Part shown: piece by piece, positions 1-7,598 of the stretch
Numbering within the stretch: position 1 is the first letter of the stretch
Layout: the number at the start of each line of letters is the position of its first letter
NCBI GenBank assembly: GCA_903904765.1
Contig: CAIVEA010000584.1
Location: forward strand, 1-15,059
DNA: 15,059 nt
Direction of reading: 5' to 3'
DNA from: an uncultured Chloroflexota bacterium
GTDB taxonomy: Bacteria; Chloroflexota; Anaerolineae; Aggregatilineales; Phototrophicaceae
Notes under the pieces: model-generated
Told to the model about the DNA's origin: nothing
Database searches by the model: none
What the model saw: the letters and a program-made list of their open reading frames with translations, nothing else
Translations under genes and position numbers: made by a program

Positions 1-994
1 CGTGCCCCACAGCAGGGCTTCCGGCATCCGTACCAAAAGCAATCGGTACACCCGCTTTAGCAGCATTCACCAGACCGGTGTAACGCGAAGGATTGGCAAC
101 TGCCTTCTTACGTTCTTCGATCTTCCATTCGGGAATGTTGAACTTGCGTGCCACCACTTCATCCGCCTGCATCACCAGAGGGGCAAAAGTAGTGACAATC
201 GGGATTTTCTTGTCAATCAACAACTGGATAGTCTTATCATCCATCGAGCCGCCGTGTTCCACACAATCTACGCCAAACTGGGCTACACGGTAGATGCATT
301 CGTTATAGGTGGCGTGGGCAGTCATGGGCAGCCCGTTGCGGTGTGTTTCGTCAATCACAGCTTCCAGTTCAGCATCCGTGAATTCCAGCGTATCGTGGCA
401 GGCCATGATCTTAATAAGATCAGCCCCACCGCGTACCTGTTCCCGTACAGCACGGCGCATCTCGTCCGCACCGCTGGCTTCGCGGCAGCACCAGTAGGTG
501 TGGCCGCCGGTCTGAATGATGGCTTCACCGCAGACCAGTAAACGCGGGCCGGGGAATATACCCTGCTCAACTGCCTGCTTGGAAAACAGGTTGGATGTGT
601 TCATGCCTAGATCACGAACCAGCGTAACACCCGCCCGCAAGCTCTTGAGCATATTGGCAGCGCTTTTATAGGCGCTGATTTCTACCGCATCATCCATCGA
701 CTGACGGGCAAGATCATGTACACCATCCCATGCGAGATGTGCATGAGAGTTCATCATACCGGGCATCAGCGTTGCGCCGCCCACGTCGATGACTTCAGCG
801 TCGGTGCTGCCCAGATCAGCAGAGCGTCCTACGGCCTTGATCTTCCCCTTCTCGATCTCGACAAAGCCATTTTCAATAACCTCGTCGCCAACGCAGGTCA
901 AAACGTGAGCATTCTTTAGGATGCGATGCGGTGAGGGAATATCGAAAATAGGCGCAATGATCTTCTGGTAACGCCATGCGGCTGGTTCAGGCAT
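1..994 (-). CDS. Imidazolonepropionase-like metal-dependent amidohydrolase (3' end off the left edge)
   Basis: Seen: 331 codons are present from an ATG at 994-992 and the frame is open to the window edge. An AAAGGA ribosome site lies 10 nt upstream (1005-1010). The protein has a small N-terminal beta-sandwich part (about residues 25-78) and then a TIM-barrel hydrolase. Metal and active-site residues are readable: HAH (His84, His86), the probable carboxylated lysine in ADLIKIM (Lys195), His227 in TAHAT, His247 in CVEHGG and Asp323 in GTDAG. Known: this layout is typical of the imidazolonepropionase-like/Xaa-Pro dipeptidase branch of the amidohydrolase superfamily, whose members hydrolyse cyclic amides or N-acyl and dipeptide bonds; the family is usually about 400-430 residues, so roughly 80 are missing here. 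No signal peptide. It is the last visible gene of the leftward cluster, 85 nt after the M24 gene. The exact substrate cannot be told. Inference: it is another C-N hydrolase of the same pathway. Confidence 0.9.
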   Translation of the reverse strand, partial: MPEPAAWRYQKIIAPIFDIPSPHRILKNAHVLTCVGDEVIENGFVEIEKGKIKAVGRSADLGSTDAEVIDVGGATLMPGMMNSHAHLAWDGVHDLARQSMDDAVEISAYKSAANMLKSLRAGVTLVRDLGMNTSNLFSKQAVEQGIFPGPRLLVCGEAIIQTGGHTYWCCREASGADEMRRAVREQVRGGADLIKIMACHDTLEFTDAELEAVIDETHRNGLPMTAHATYNECIYRVAQFGVDCVEHGGSMDDKTIQLLIDKKIPIVTTFAPLVMQADEVVARKFNIPEWKIEERKKAVANPSRYTGLVNAAKAGVPIAFGTDAGSPAVGH

Positions 995-1036
995 TGTTGT
1001 AACATCCTTTCCAAAATGAATTGTTCATACAACGTC

Positions 1037-1067
1037 CTCATCCCTCCACATGCGCTAAAGGGATGAG
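1037..1067. repeat. 9-bp perfect inverted repeat (hairpin) in the 85-nt gap before the last amidohydrolase gene
   Basis: CTCATCCCT (1037-1045) and AGGGATGAG (1059-1067) are perfect complements separated by a 13-nt loop. The element lies between the stop of the M24 gene and the ribosome site of the imidazolonepropionase-like gene. No T-run follows on either strand, so it is not a classical intrinsic terminator. It could trim, stabilise or partly attenuate the leftward mRNA. The role is inferred only from position and symmetry. Confidence 0.45.
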
Positions 1068-1079
1068 ATTATGAGTACA

Positions 1080-2222
1080 CTACAGCGCAATGATCCGTGC
1101 TTCAGGAGGGTTCAGTTCCAGAAAACGGCTGGTCACACGAGCCGCGCCGTCGGTCACAAGCATACTGTTGATGGTGCGGTAGCCATCTACACCGGGCCGA
1201 TAAATACCCGGCTCGTTCGAAAACACCATACCGGGGACAAGGCGCGTACTATCACCGGGCGCTAACCAAGGGCCTTCATGCCCTTGCAACCCCATTCCAT
1301 GCCCGATGCGGTGACGGATTGCGTCCCCCAGTCCGTAGTCGCGCAGCACGCCCAGCGCCGCTTCGTTGACTCGCGCACAGGTTTCACCGGGGCGTAGAGC
1401 ATGTACGGCAGCGGCATCGCAAGCGGCGGCGGCATGCAGACAGCGCATCTGGTCACCACGCGGTTCGCCAATGATGAATGTCGCACCGCTCTCGGCATGA
1501 TAACCACCGACAGAAGCACCAATTCCTGCAATCATTGGCTCACCCGACTGCGGACGGCGCTCGATGGGCGATCCATGCGGGAGCGCAGCACGCGGGCCAC
1601 TATGGACAGTTCCAACGACCGATCCGCCACGCAATTTGAAGATTTCACCCACTTCTGCCTTCATCTTGGCAGCCGTAGCAGAAACACAGGCCTTTAGGAT
1701 ATCCAGTTCCGTGCCGCCATCGTTGATCATGTCAGCCGCATGGTCACGGATGTATTCCAGACAATAATCAGCATACGAGGAGGCTTTTTCGATGAAAGCA
1801 ATTTCCTCCGGCTCCTTCACCCAGCGCATCTGCTCAACAATGGGGCTGAGGACAACACCCTCTCCTAGACGACGGAACACGTCATGCGAAAGCGCATCAA
1901 TACCCAACCGCGCTGCACCCGATTCAGCAACCATCCACTCGACGGGATGGGTTTCGCCGGGATACTCGAAGTAGGTGCGGATGTCCTTCACCCATGTATC
2001 AGCCACATTCTCTTGTTCCAGCAGCGGGACGAAGAAAACAGGTTCACCATGGCGGGGGATATAGAACCCCAGCGGACGCTCCGAAGGAACATGGAAGAAG
2101 CCAGAAGCATAGATAACGTTCGATACTTCGAGGAGCAGCAGCCCATCAAGGCGTTCGGCATCGAGGGCAGTCTGTATGCGGGTAACAAGACGGCGATAAA
2201 AAGATTCGGGCAGCAGTTTCAT
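1080..2222 (-). CDS. M24 family (creatinase / Xaa-Pro aminopeptidase fold) hydrolase with degraded metal site
   Basis: Seen: 380 residues, with an N-terminal creatinase-type domain (about 10-130) and a C-terminal pita-bread catalytic domain (about 145-380). Fold landmarks are His216 (ALPHGSP), His308 (RIGHGMG), His315 (GHEGP) and Glu337 (SNEPGIY). The five metal ligands of true M24 peptidases are normally D, D, H, E, E. Here the first Asp position is Gly233, the second is Glu244 (GYHAESGAT) and the last Glu is Ile351 (YRTINSMLV); only His308 and Glu337 are kept. Known: creatinase and ectoine hydrolase (DoeA/EutD) are M24-fold enzymes that work without the dinuclear metal centre. Inference: this is more likely a metal-independent hydrolase of a small C-N bonded compound than a prolyl peptidase. 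Its ATG overlaps the stop of the upstream M14 gene by 4 nt, so the two are translationally coupled. It ends with TAG. Confidence 0.88.
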   Translation of the reverse strand: MKLLPESFYRRLVTRIQTALDAERLDGLLLLEVSNVIYASGFFHVPSERPLGFYIPRHGEPVFFVPLLEQENVADTWVKDIRTYFEYPGETHPVEWMVAESGAARLGIDALSHDVFRRLGEGVVLSPIVEQMRWVKEPEEIAFIEKASSYADYCLEYIRDHAADMINDGGTELDILKACVSATAAKMKAEVGEIFKLRGGSVVGTVHSGPRAALPHGSPIERRPQSGEPMIAGIGASVGGYHAESGATFIIGEPRGDQMRCLHAAAACDAAAVHALRPGETCARVNEAALGVLRDYGLGDAIRHRIGHGMGLQGHEGPWLAPGDSTRLVPGMVFSNEPGIYRPGVDGYRTINSMLVTDGAARVTSRFLELNPPEARIIAL

Positions 2223-3931
2223 GACAGCGCAACCTCTTGATGATGGCTTCCAGCACGCTGAGCGCTGGCAGTGAGTGCAATGATGCTATCCTGTGGAGCG
2301 CGCACAACCCATTCAGCCTTACGGCGAGTCTGATTCCAGTCACGCAACCAAGGCGACCACGTGGCGCTGCGTTCATCGCGTCCCGCCAGATGACCGAGGT
2401 CTTGAACAGCTTGCCCCATGACAATTTCTGCGCCTGCGGGTAATTCCAGCGCAACGGTCACTGCGCCCGCCGTACCGTATTTCAGAGCGCGGGCAGTCAT
2501 GTGGGTGGGCAAGTAACCGTGATTGGCGACGACCGCCGTGATTTTATACATCCCTGCACCTAATGCTTCGGCGTGCAGCGAGTCGATGCGCACCAACGGT
2601 GAACAGGCGGCATGGCGCAGCGTGAACAGACAGTTATTGTGAATGGTTTCCGCCAAAAAACCCCGTGCTTTTTCGCTAGTCGCCATTGAAGCGGGGGGTG
2701 GGTTACGGAAGGTATACATGTGTGTCCAACCACCGATTTCGACCTTCCCGAACTGGGGATGATCGAACGGTTGCCAGTTCACGAAGCCCTTACCACCCAG
2801 ATGCTCGTCGTTATAACGGAGCAGATTCAGTTCGTCCTCGGTAGAACGGGCGCGAATCTGATATTTAGCCGGGTCTTGCAAACCCGCAGCCAATTCAGGA
2901 TTCCAGAGTTCAGTAGAAAAGGTGATGATGCCCAATTCGTCATACGACCACTGCATCAGCGATCCAGTACGCGGGTTATCCGGGTCAATCGTGAATTCCT
3001 CGTACACCGAGATGACCGGATAACCGGTAAGCGCCGTCCCCACCGCACCGATGGTCTTGAACAGTGCCAGATCAGCACGGGGTAATGTGCTATCCGGCGC
3101 GATCAGCGAGGGGCGCAGATGCAACCCGCCGTGCGTGTGGTAGCACTGCATACCAGCGATATTTGGATGACTGAGAATGAACCGCGCACAGGCCAGTGCC
3201 TCTGGTTCGGAGAGAGGCAAATCGCCTGCGCCATACTGCCGGAATTCCGCCCACCAGCCTGCCGGAAAATTGCGATTCAAATTCCCATCACGCGGCTTCT
3301 GAATATCAATCGTCACCCCGTCCCACTCGCCTTTGATGAGGCCTTCGCGGAACAGGCGATAGTACGGGCCACCGCCCACTTCTCCCGGTTGGCGCAAAAT
3401 CATCAAACGCGGGTCATCCGGTGAAATGCGCCACTCACCTGCCGGATCGGGAACGCGCATCTGCACAATCAGTCCATCGCCATTGATGTCCTGCTGGCAC
3501 AATCCGGCGGTTTGTTCTTCGCCCGGCAGATAGCGCCCATTACCGCACCAGTGATGGGGGGTGGTCAGACTGATCTCCGCGCCATCCGGGTTCATACGCG
3601 GCAGGATGTAGAACGTCAGGTTATCCAGCAACCATGTCACTTCCGTATCACTGCCATAGCGGGTGAGCAAGTACCATGCGGTATAGAGCGCGGTGTGCGA
3701 AGTGGTGACTTCTTCGGCATGGATGTGCGCGTCGATGTAGAACGCTGGCTTGGTATCATGCGCTCCAGTAGCGCTGTTGGTCAGCGTCAGACACCAGATA
3801 TCACGCCCACGCCAACTTTTACCCAGCGACTGCAAATCTGCCAGCGCGGGATAGGCTGAATTCAGACCATGCAAATGCCGTGTAAGTTCTTCGTAGAGAA
3901 AATACTCGCTGAAATCGATCGTGTAGGTCAT
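2219..3931 (-). CDS. M14 family zinc carboxypeptidase with C-terminal extension
   Basis: Seen: 570 residues. The M14 active site is complete: HAEE (His71 and Glu74) and His265 in CYHTHGG as zinc ligands, Arg112 in RMNPDG, Asn219-Arg220 in NLNRNFP for the substrate carboxylate, and Glu341 in STELW as the catalytic glutamate. The peptidase part covers about residues 10-380. An insertion around 145-205 lies between the RMNPDG and NLNRNFP motifs. Roughly 190 more residues follow, ending in a beta-rich part (about 450-550) that may be a substrate-docking domain. Known: M14 enzymes remove C-terminal or side-chain residues from peptides. There is no signal peptide, unlike digestive M14 enzymes, so it probably works in the cytoplasm on a small peptide or peptide-like compound. 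It starts 3 nt after the dihydroorotase-like gene ends and overlaps the M24 gene by 4 nt, so it sits inside the operon. Confidence 0.92.
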   Translation of the reverse strand: MTYTIDFSEYFLYEELTRHLHGLNSAYPALADLQSLGKSWRGRDIWCLTLTNSATGAHDTKPAFYIDAHIHAEEVTTSHTALYTAWYLLTRYGSDTEVTWLLDNLTFYILPRMNPDGAEISLTTPHHWCGNGRYLPGEEQTAGLCQQDINGDGLIVQMRVPDPAGEWRISPDDPRLMILRQPGEVGGGPYYRLFREGLIKGEWDGVTIDIQKPRDGNLNRNFPAGWWAEFRQYGAGDLPLSEPEALACARFILSHPNIAGMQCYHTHGGLHLRPSLIAPDSTLPRADLALFKTIGAVGTALTGYPVISVYEEFTIDPDNPRTGSLMQWSYDELGIITFSTELWNPELAAGLQDPAKYQIRARSTEDELNLLRYNDEHLGGKGFVNWQPFDHPQFGKVEIGGWTHMYTFRNPPPASMATSEKARGFLAETIHNNCLFTLRHAACSPLVRIDSLHAEALGAGMYKITAVVANHGYLPTHMTARALKYGTAGAVTVALELPAGAEIVMGQAVQDLGHLAGRDERSATWSPWLRDWNQTRRKAEWVVRAPQDSIIALTASAQRAGSHHQEVALS

Positions 3932-3934
3932 GAA

Positions 3935-5341
3935 CTACCACACTTCCTGATGAATGCGCGAGGCATCCGGGCGGACGAATTTACCCCAACCGGGTTGCCC
4001 AACCACCTGCCCATCCGCAAACACCGTGCGTCCGCCAATGATTGTGCGACAGACGCGCCCTTGAAACGTCATGCCTTCGTAGAGCTTATCGCAGGCTTTC
4101 GCCTTGCTGAAAAGCATATCAGGATGAATAGTCGTCACGGTGGTAGGATCGTAGATGACCAGATCGGCATCAGCATTCACAGCAATGATGCCCTTGTGGG
4201 GGTACAGGCCGAATCGTTTAGCGCCATTGGTGCTGATGAGTTTGACGGCTTTTTCAATACTCATGCGGCCCTTGAGTGCCGTATCCATCATGCCCAACAC
4301 CAGTTCCTCGACCCCGGGTGCACCGGGCGGTGTGCGCCAGATATCGGTACGTGCGCGTTCCTTTTCCTCGACGGTGAAGGGCGAATGATCGGTAGTTACG
4401 GCGATAATCGTCCCATCGGCAATACCTTCCCATAGCGCATCCACATCGTCCTGCTTACGCAGCGGTGGATTGATTTTGGCATACGGCCCTACCCGTTCCA
4501 TATCCGATTCCGTAAATAGCAGATAATGAGGGCAGGTTTCAGCCGTCCCCGCCGCGCCCGCTGCTTTGAATTGGCGAAAGACTTCGAGCGTTTCTTTAGA
4601 AGACAAGTGTGCAATGTGCAGGTTCATGCCTGCCGTTTTGTTCAGCGTGAACAGAGTCGCTACGGCCAATGCTTCGACATGCGGTGGGCGAGATTCGCCA
4701 TGCGAGGCCACATCGTTACGATGAGCAGCTTTGAGCTGCGCGGTGTGCCATTCCAGCAGTTGGTCATTCTCGGCATGTACCGCACAGACCAACCCGGTTT
4801 CCGCCACCAACTTCATACCCTGATATAGTTCCGGCACGAATGGTAAGCATAAGCCTTCAAACTCATCATTACGTCCGGCAGGTGCGCCTGTCATGAAGAT
4901 TTTGAAACCAATCGCGCCTTCATCCACCATATCGCGAATTTCACGCCTATCCAGCAAACCGGGCGCGCCGTACAGTCCAAAATTGACGTAGGCATTGGCT
5001 TCGCCCAATGCCTTACGGTGACGAAAAATATCACCAGTGGCGCAGCAAGGCTTAGAAATCGGCATTTCAAAAATGGTCGTCACACCACCTGCCGCCGCAG
5101 CACGTGTCTCGGTAGCGAAATCGCCCCGATCAGGATAAGCCGGCGCACGACAGTGAAAATGAATGTCAATCGCGCCGGGGATAATGTATGCACCTGCTGC
5201 GTCTATCGTTTCGGCAGCTTCAATGGCGGTTCCCCGCGTCAGTAGCGCCGCGATACGCCCGCCTTCAATAGCGACATCAAGCGGTTCTACACCAGTTTCA
5301 GTGACAACCTGACCGTTCGTAATAAGGGTTTGAACTCTCAA
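3935..5341 (-). CDS. Dihydroorotase/allantoinase-type cyclic amidohydrolase
   Basis: Seen: 468 residues with the full binuclear amidohydrolase site: HFH (His61, His63), the carboxylated lysine in GFKIFM (Lys147), His189 (AVHAEN), His245 (IAHLSS) and Asp318 (TTDHSP). ETCPHYL and KINPPLR are class signatures. Known: this branch holds dihydroorotases, allantoinases and dihydropyrimidinase/hydantoinases, which open cyclic amides. The usual dihydroorotase HxHxREPG is HFHCRAPAY here, and the MPN that follows is MPIS, so an ordinary PyrC role is doubtful. The start is a TTG at 5341-5339 with GGAAA 7 nt upstream. No alternative upstream start exists, because the in-frame TGA ending the M20 gene lies just before (5359-5357). 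Placement among deacylases points to ring opening in a catabolic route. The exact ring (hydantoin, allantoin-like, dihydropyrimidine or other) is unknown. Confidence 0.9.
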   Translation of the reverse strand: MRVQTLITNGQVVTETGVEPLDVAIEGGRIAALLTRGTAIEAAETIDAAGAYIIPGAIDIHFHCRAPAYPDRGDFATETRAAAAGGVTTIFEMPISKPCCATGDIFRHRKALGEANAYVNFGLYGAPGLLDRREIRDMVDEGAIGFKIFMTGAPAGRNDEFEGLCLPFVPELYQGMKLVAETGLVCAVHAENDQLLEWHTAQLKAAHRNDVASHGESRPPHVEALAVATLFTLNKTAGMNLHIAHLSSKETLEVFRQFKAAGAAGTAETCPHYLLFTESDMERVGPYAKINPPLRKQDDVDALWEGIADGTIIAVTTDHSPFTVEEKERARTDIWRTPPGAPGVEELVLGMMDTALKGRMSIEKAVKLISTNGAKRFGLYPHKGIIAVNADADLVIYDPTTVTTIHPDMLFSKAKACDKLYEGMTFQGRVCRTIIGGRTVFADGQVVGQPGWGKFVRPDASRIHQEVW

Positions 5342-5356
5342 AATGGGTTTCCAATA

Positions 5357-6522
5357 TCACTTATTGAACAGAGTTTGGCGGACAAAAGTGATCAAAATGT
5401 TCGTCGTTGACTGCAATTCGCGCAAATCAACATACTCGTCGTAAGCATGAGCGACTTCGTAGCTTCCGGGGCCAAAGATGACCATTTCGCCACGCACAGC
5501 ACCAGTCAGATGCTTAGCATCACTGCCGGGCAAATAGCCAATTGGGCCGGGATCAGCGCCCAGTTCCTGCTGGATACAATCTAGGAAACATTTCGCCAGC
5601 GACGATTCAACCGTTGATTCAAACCAGTTCGACACCTGAAAATCGCCTATCGAAAGTTGTGCTTCGCCCGCTGGCACAGTCTCGATCACGGCTTTCATTT
5701 CAGCTTGAACAGCAGCAGGGTCTTCGCGGGGGATCATGCGTCGATCCAAATAGGCAACGCATGAATCAGGCACAGCATTGGCTGTACTACCGCCCTGTAT
5801 CACACCCACGTTGCAGGTCGGAACGCCGACCATCGGGTGCAACCGCTGGCTGAGATCACGATGGTAGGCTTCCAGCGCCAGCACCGCCCGCGCCATCGCG
5901 GTAATCGCATTCACACCGCGATCAGGGTTCGTGGCATGAACCGAGCGTCCGGTGGCGCGGACAGTCGCACGCATCACACCTTTGTGGGCGGTGGCAGCGC
6001 GGTTGTGGGTCTGTTCACCTACGATGATAAAATCGCATAGGGGCAGATGACCGGCATCCGCTAACCAGCGCGTGCCTAAACGCCCGCCTGTTTCTTCCTC
6101 AGCGGCGGCTACCAAAACGAGCGTCCCTTGCGGCGATTCGCCAGATTGCGCCGCATCGAGGATGGCAACCATCATGGCGGCCAGCGGCGCTTTATCATCC
6201 ACACACTGCCTTTGCCATACAATTTACCATCACGCACAACAGCCGCGTATGGATCAACACTCCAATGCTGCGCCTCATTTTGAGCGATAGGTACCGTATC
6301 AATATGTGCGTGGAGCATAATTACCGGGTCACCCGCGCCCCATACCGCGATCACGCTTTGTGCTTCGGGCTTATTGGGTGGCGCGAGAATGCGCGTTTCA
6401 CAACCTGCCGCGCTCATCACAGAGGCAATGTGGGCAGCAATAGCACAGGTGTCGCCGGGCGGGTTGGGCGAAGGTATCCGCACCAGATCAGCCAGCAGCG
6501 ATTGAACAACCGGGGGAGTCAT
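5357..6522 (-). pseudogene. M20 family amidohydrolase (ArgE/DapE/carbamoylase type), frameshifted
   Basis: Seen: one M20 gene is split into two frames. The first frame runs from an ATG at 6522-6520 (GGTGAG 10 nt upstream, 4 nt after the AstE-like gene) and holds HxD (His73, Asp75 in HAHIDTVP), then DGKLYGKGSV, after which it leaves the family pattern and stops at 6172. The second frame continues at GTG/GAT (6202) with DDKAPLAAMM, the EEE catalytic/metal glutamates in AAAEEETGG, a HAT motif and the C-terminal AHAYDEYVDL. The break sits in a TG repeat (about 6206-6200). Removing one TG unit gives GKGSVDDKAPLA, exactly the family pattern, and a 387-residue protein of normal length. Known: M20 enzymes cleave N-acyl or N-carbamoyl amino acids and dipeptides. 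Both halves look otherwise well preserved, so this is either a very recent inactivation or a sequencing/assembly error. Confidence 0.9.
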
Positions 6523-6526
6523 AAGA

Positions 6527-7507
6527 TTACAACTCACCCTGAATTTCGGCGTAGAAACAGCACCAGTCGCCAGTTTGAACATTCGGCAGCGCCCGCAGGC
6601 CGAAGATCATGCCGTCCACAGGAGCCAACACTTCCGCAAGCAAATCACCATACACATCCATAATACGAGCAATGCGATCCCCTTTTTTCATCGGCTTCTG
6701 AAATTCTAAAGCGGGTTCTGCCAGAAACAGCCCGCTGGTAGGAGCTAACAGCGCATGCTGCACACCCGTCAACCACCGATCGGCACGGGTGGCCTGTCCT
6801 TCGATCACGCCGTAATAACGCAAAACGTTCAGCACGCCTTCCGCCAGCACACGCCCGCAGCGGTCAAAATCACGCGGGGAAGTGGCAGGTCGTCCGCCCA
6901 GTTCAACCGTAATCCCGTGTTTTCCGGCTTCAAACATCACTGCCGGAGGGCTGCCTTTGGGGAGAAAACTCTTGAGGATCAATCCCCAGCCCTCACCCAT
7001 TGCTTTCGCCAGTTCAATAGCCTTTTCATCTGTGGTGGCAAAAATGGTCTCTGAAAGATACGAATGCGCCCCGCCAGAATGGATTGAAATCTCGTATGTT
7101 GCCACATCGCGCAGCCATACACTGTGCGTATGTGCCAACCGTTCAGTCAAGTAACCATCAGGCTTGCCGGGATAAATACGGTTCAAGTCATAACTGAATG
7201 TATCCAGTGGGTTGCCGCGCTGGGCAGCTTCATAGGCCGGAACGTTCAGAACAGGGACAAGAACCACGCTGCCACGCATCTTGGTCGGGTCAAGTACTGC
7301 ATCCACCAGATGACAGCACAGCGTACCTTCCGGTTCATCACCGTGAATGACCGCATCCACCCACACACACGGGCCGGGTTGAGCGCCATTGAACACAATG
7401 ATTGGAATTTCAAGCGGACGACCACCGGGAAGTTGTGTCACTGGAATAACCCCGCGCACACGAGTACCGGGTGCAGCGGTCACAGAGCCAATCTTCAGAT
7501 CGGTCAT
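6527..7507 (-). CDS. Succinylglutamate desuccinylase/aspartoacylase (AstE/AspA) family zinc deacylase
   Basis: Seen: 326 residues. Zinc ligands are HGDE (His55, Glu58) and His143 (SIHSGG). DLNRIYPG (Asn109-Arg110) matches substrate-binding residues of the family and Glu202 (TVELGG) the catalytic glutamate. A beta-barrel-like C-terminal part (about 230-326, with APTSGLF and APVDGMI repeats) is also typical. Known: these enzymes remove acyl groups from N-acyl amino acids; AstE removes succinate, AspA acetate, and DoeB/EutE acetate from N-acetyl-diaminobutyrate in ectoine breakdown. Start choice: an ATG at 7516 has AAGAAGG (7517-7523) directly against it, whereas the ATG at 7507 has the same site at a 9-nt spacing, so 7507 is preferred. 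It follows a 91-nt gap after the aminotransferase gene and precedes the M20 gene by 4 nt. The substrate is unknown. Confidence 0.9.
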   Translation of the reverse strand: MTDLKIGSVTAAPGTRVRGVIPVTQLPGGRPLEIPIIVFNGAQPGPCVWVDAVIHGDEPEGTLCCHLVDAVLDPTKMRGSVVLVPVLNVPAYEAAQRGNPLDTFSYDLNRIYPGKPDGYLTERLAHTHSVWLRDVATYEISIHSGGAHSYLSETIFATTDEKAIELAKAMGEGWGLILKSFLPKGSPPAVMFEAGKHGITVELGGRPATSPRDFDRCGRVLAEGVLNVLRYYGVIEGQATRADRWLTGVQHALLAPTSGLFLAEPALEFQKPMKKGDRIARIMDVYGDLLAEVLAPVDGMIFGLRALPNVQTGDWCCFYAEIQGEL

Positions 7508-7526
7508 AAAAACCATCCTTCTTTAT

Positions 7527-7543
7527 ATGATATTCTCTATCAT
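7527..7543. promoter_or_regulatory. Short inverted repeat upstream of the AstE-like gene
   Basis: ATGATA (7527-7532) and TATCAT (7538-7543) form a perfect 6-bp inverted repeat around TTCTC, just upstream of the AstE-like gene's ribosome site, in the 91-nt gap 7508-7598. The gap is AT-richer than its surroundings and on the minus strand offers loose promoter-like hexamers (TTGTGC followed about 17 nt later by ATCATA). It may mark an internal promoter or operator separating the oxidoreductase/aminotransferase half from the hydrolase half of the cluster. Weak evidence. Confidence 0.25.
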
Positions 7544-7598
7544 GAAGGGCACAAAACAGCAGAAACGAGATATTTCCACCCTTCTGTGCCACAACGCA

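Noticed and set aside
2..541. Long open frame on the plus strand at the left edge, and many others opposite the leftward genes
   Set aside because: They lie antisense to genes with clear family motifs, have no recognisable domains and no sensible ribosome sites; they follow from the base composition of the coding strand.
1021..1032. TTGT-TCAT-ACAA, similar to the half-sites of the 12907-12926 palindrome
   Set aside because: The half-sites are 4 nt apart instead of 2 and the flanks are not symmetric, so it is unlikely to be a second operator.
5357..6202. C-terminal M20 half as a separate gene starting at GTG 6202
   Set aside because: The GTG is the valine codon before the metal aspartate; a protein starting there would lack the HxD metal motif, and no ribosome site precedes it.
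6172..6582. N-terminal M20 half as an independent 136-residue gene
   Set aside because: It ends in out-of-family residues right after GKGSV, and the missing remainder of the same family continues in the next frame; it is the first part of a frameshifted gene, with a true start at 6522.
7544..7590. Two mutually exclusive 6-bp pairings (GAAGGG with CCCTTC, GGCACA with TGTGCC) suggesting an attenuator in the gap 7508-7598
   Set aside because: Six-base pairings are expected by chance in a gap of this size, there is no leader peptide and no T-run.
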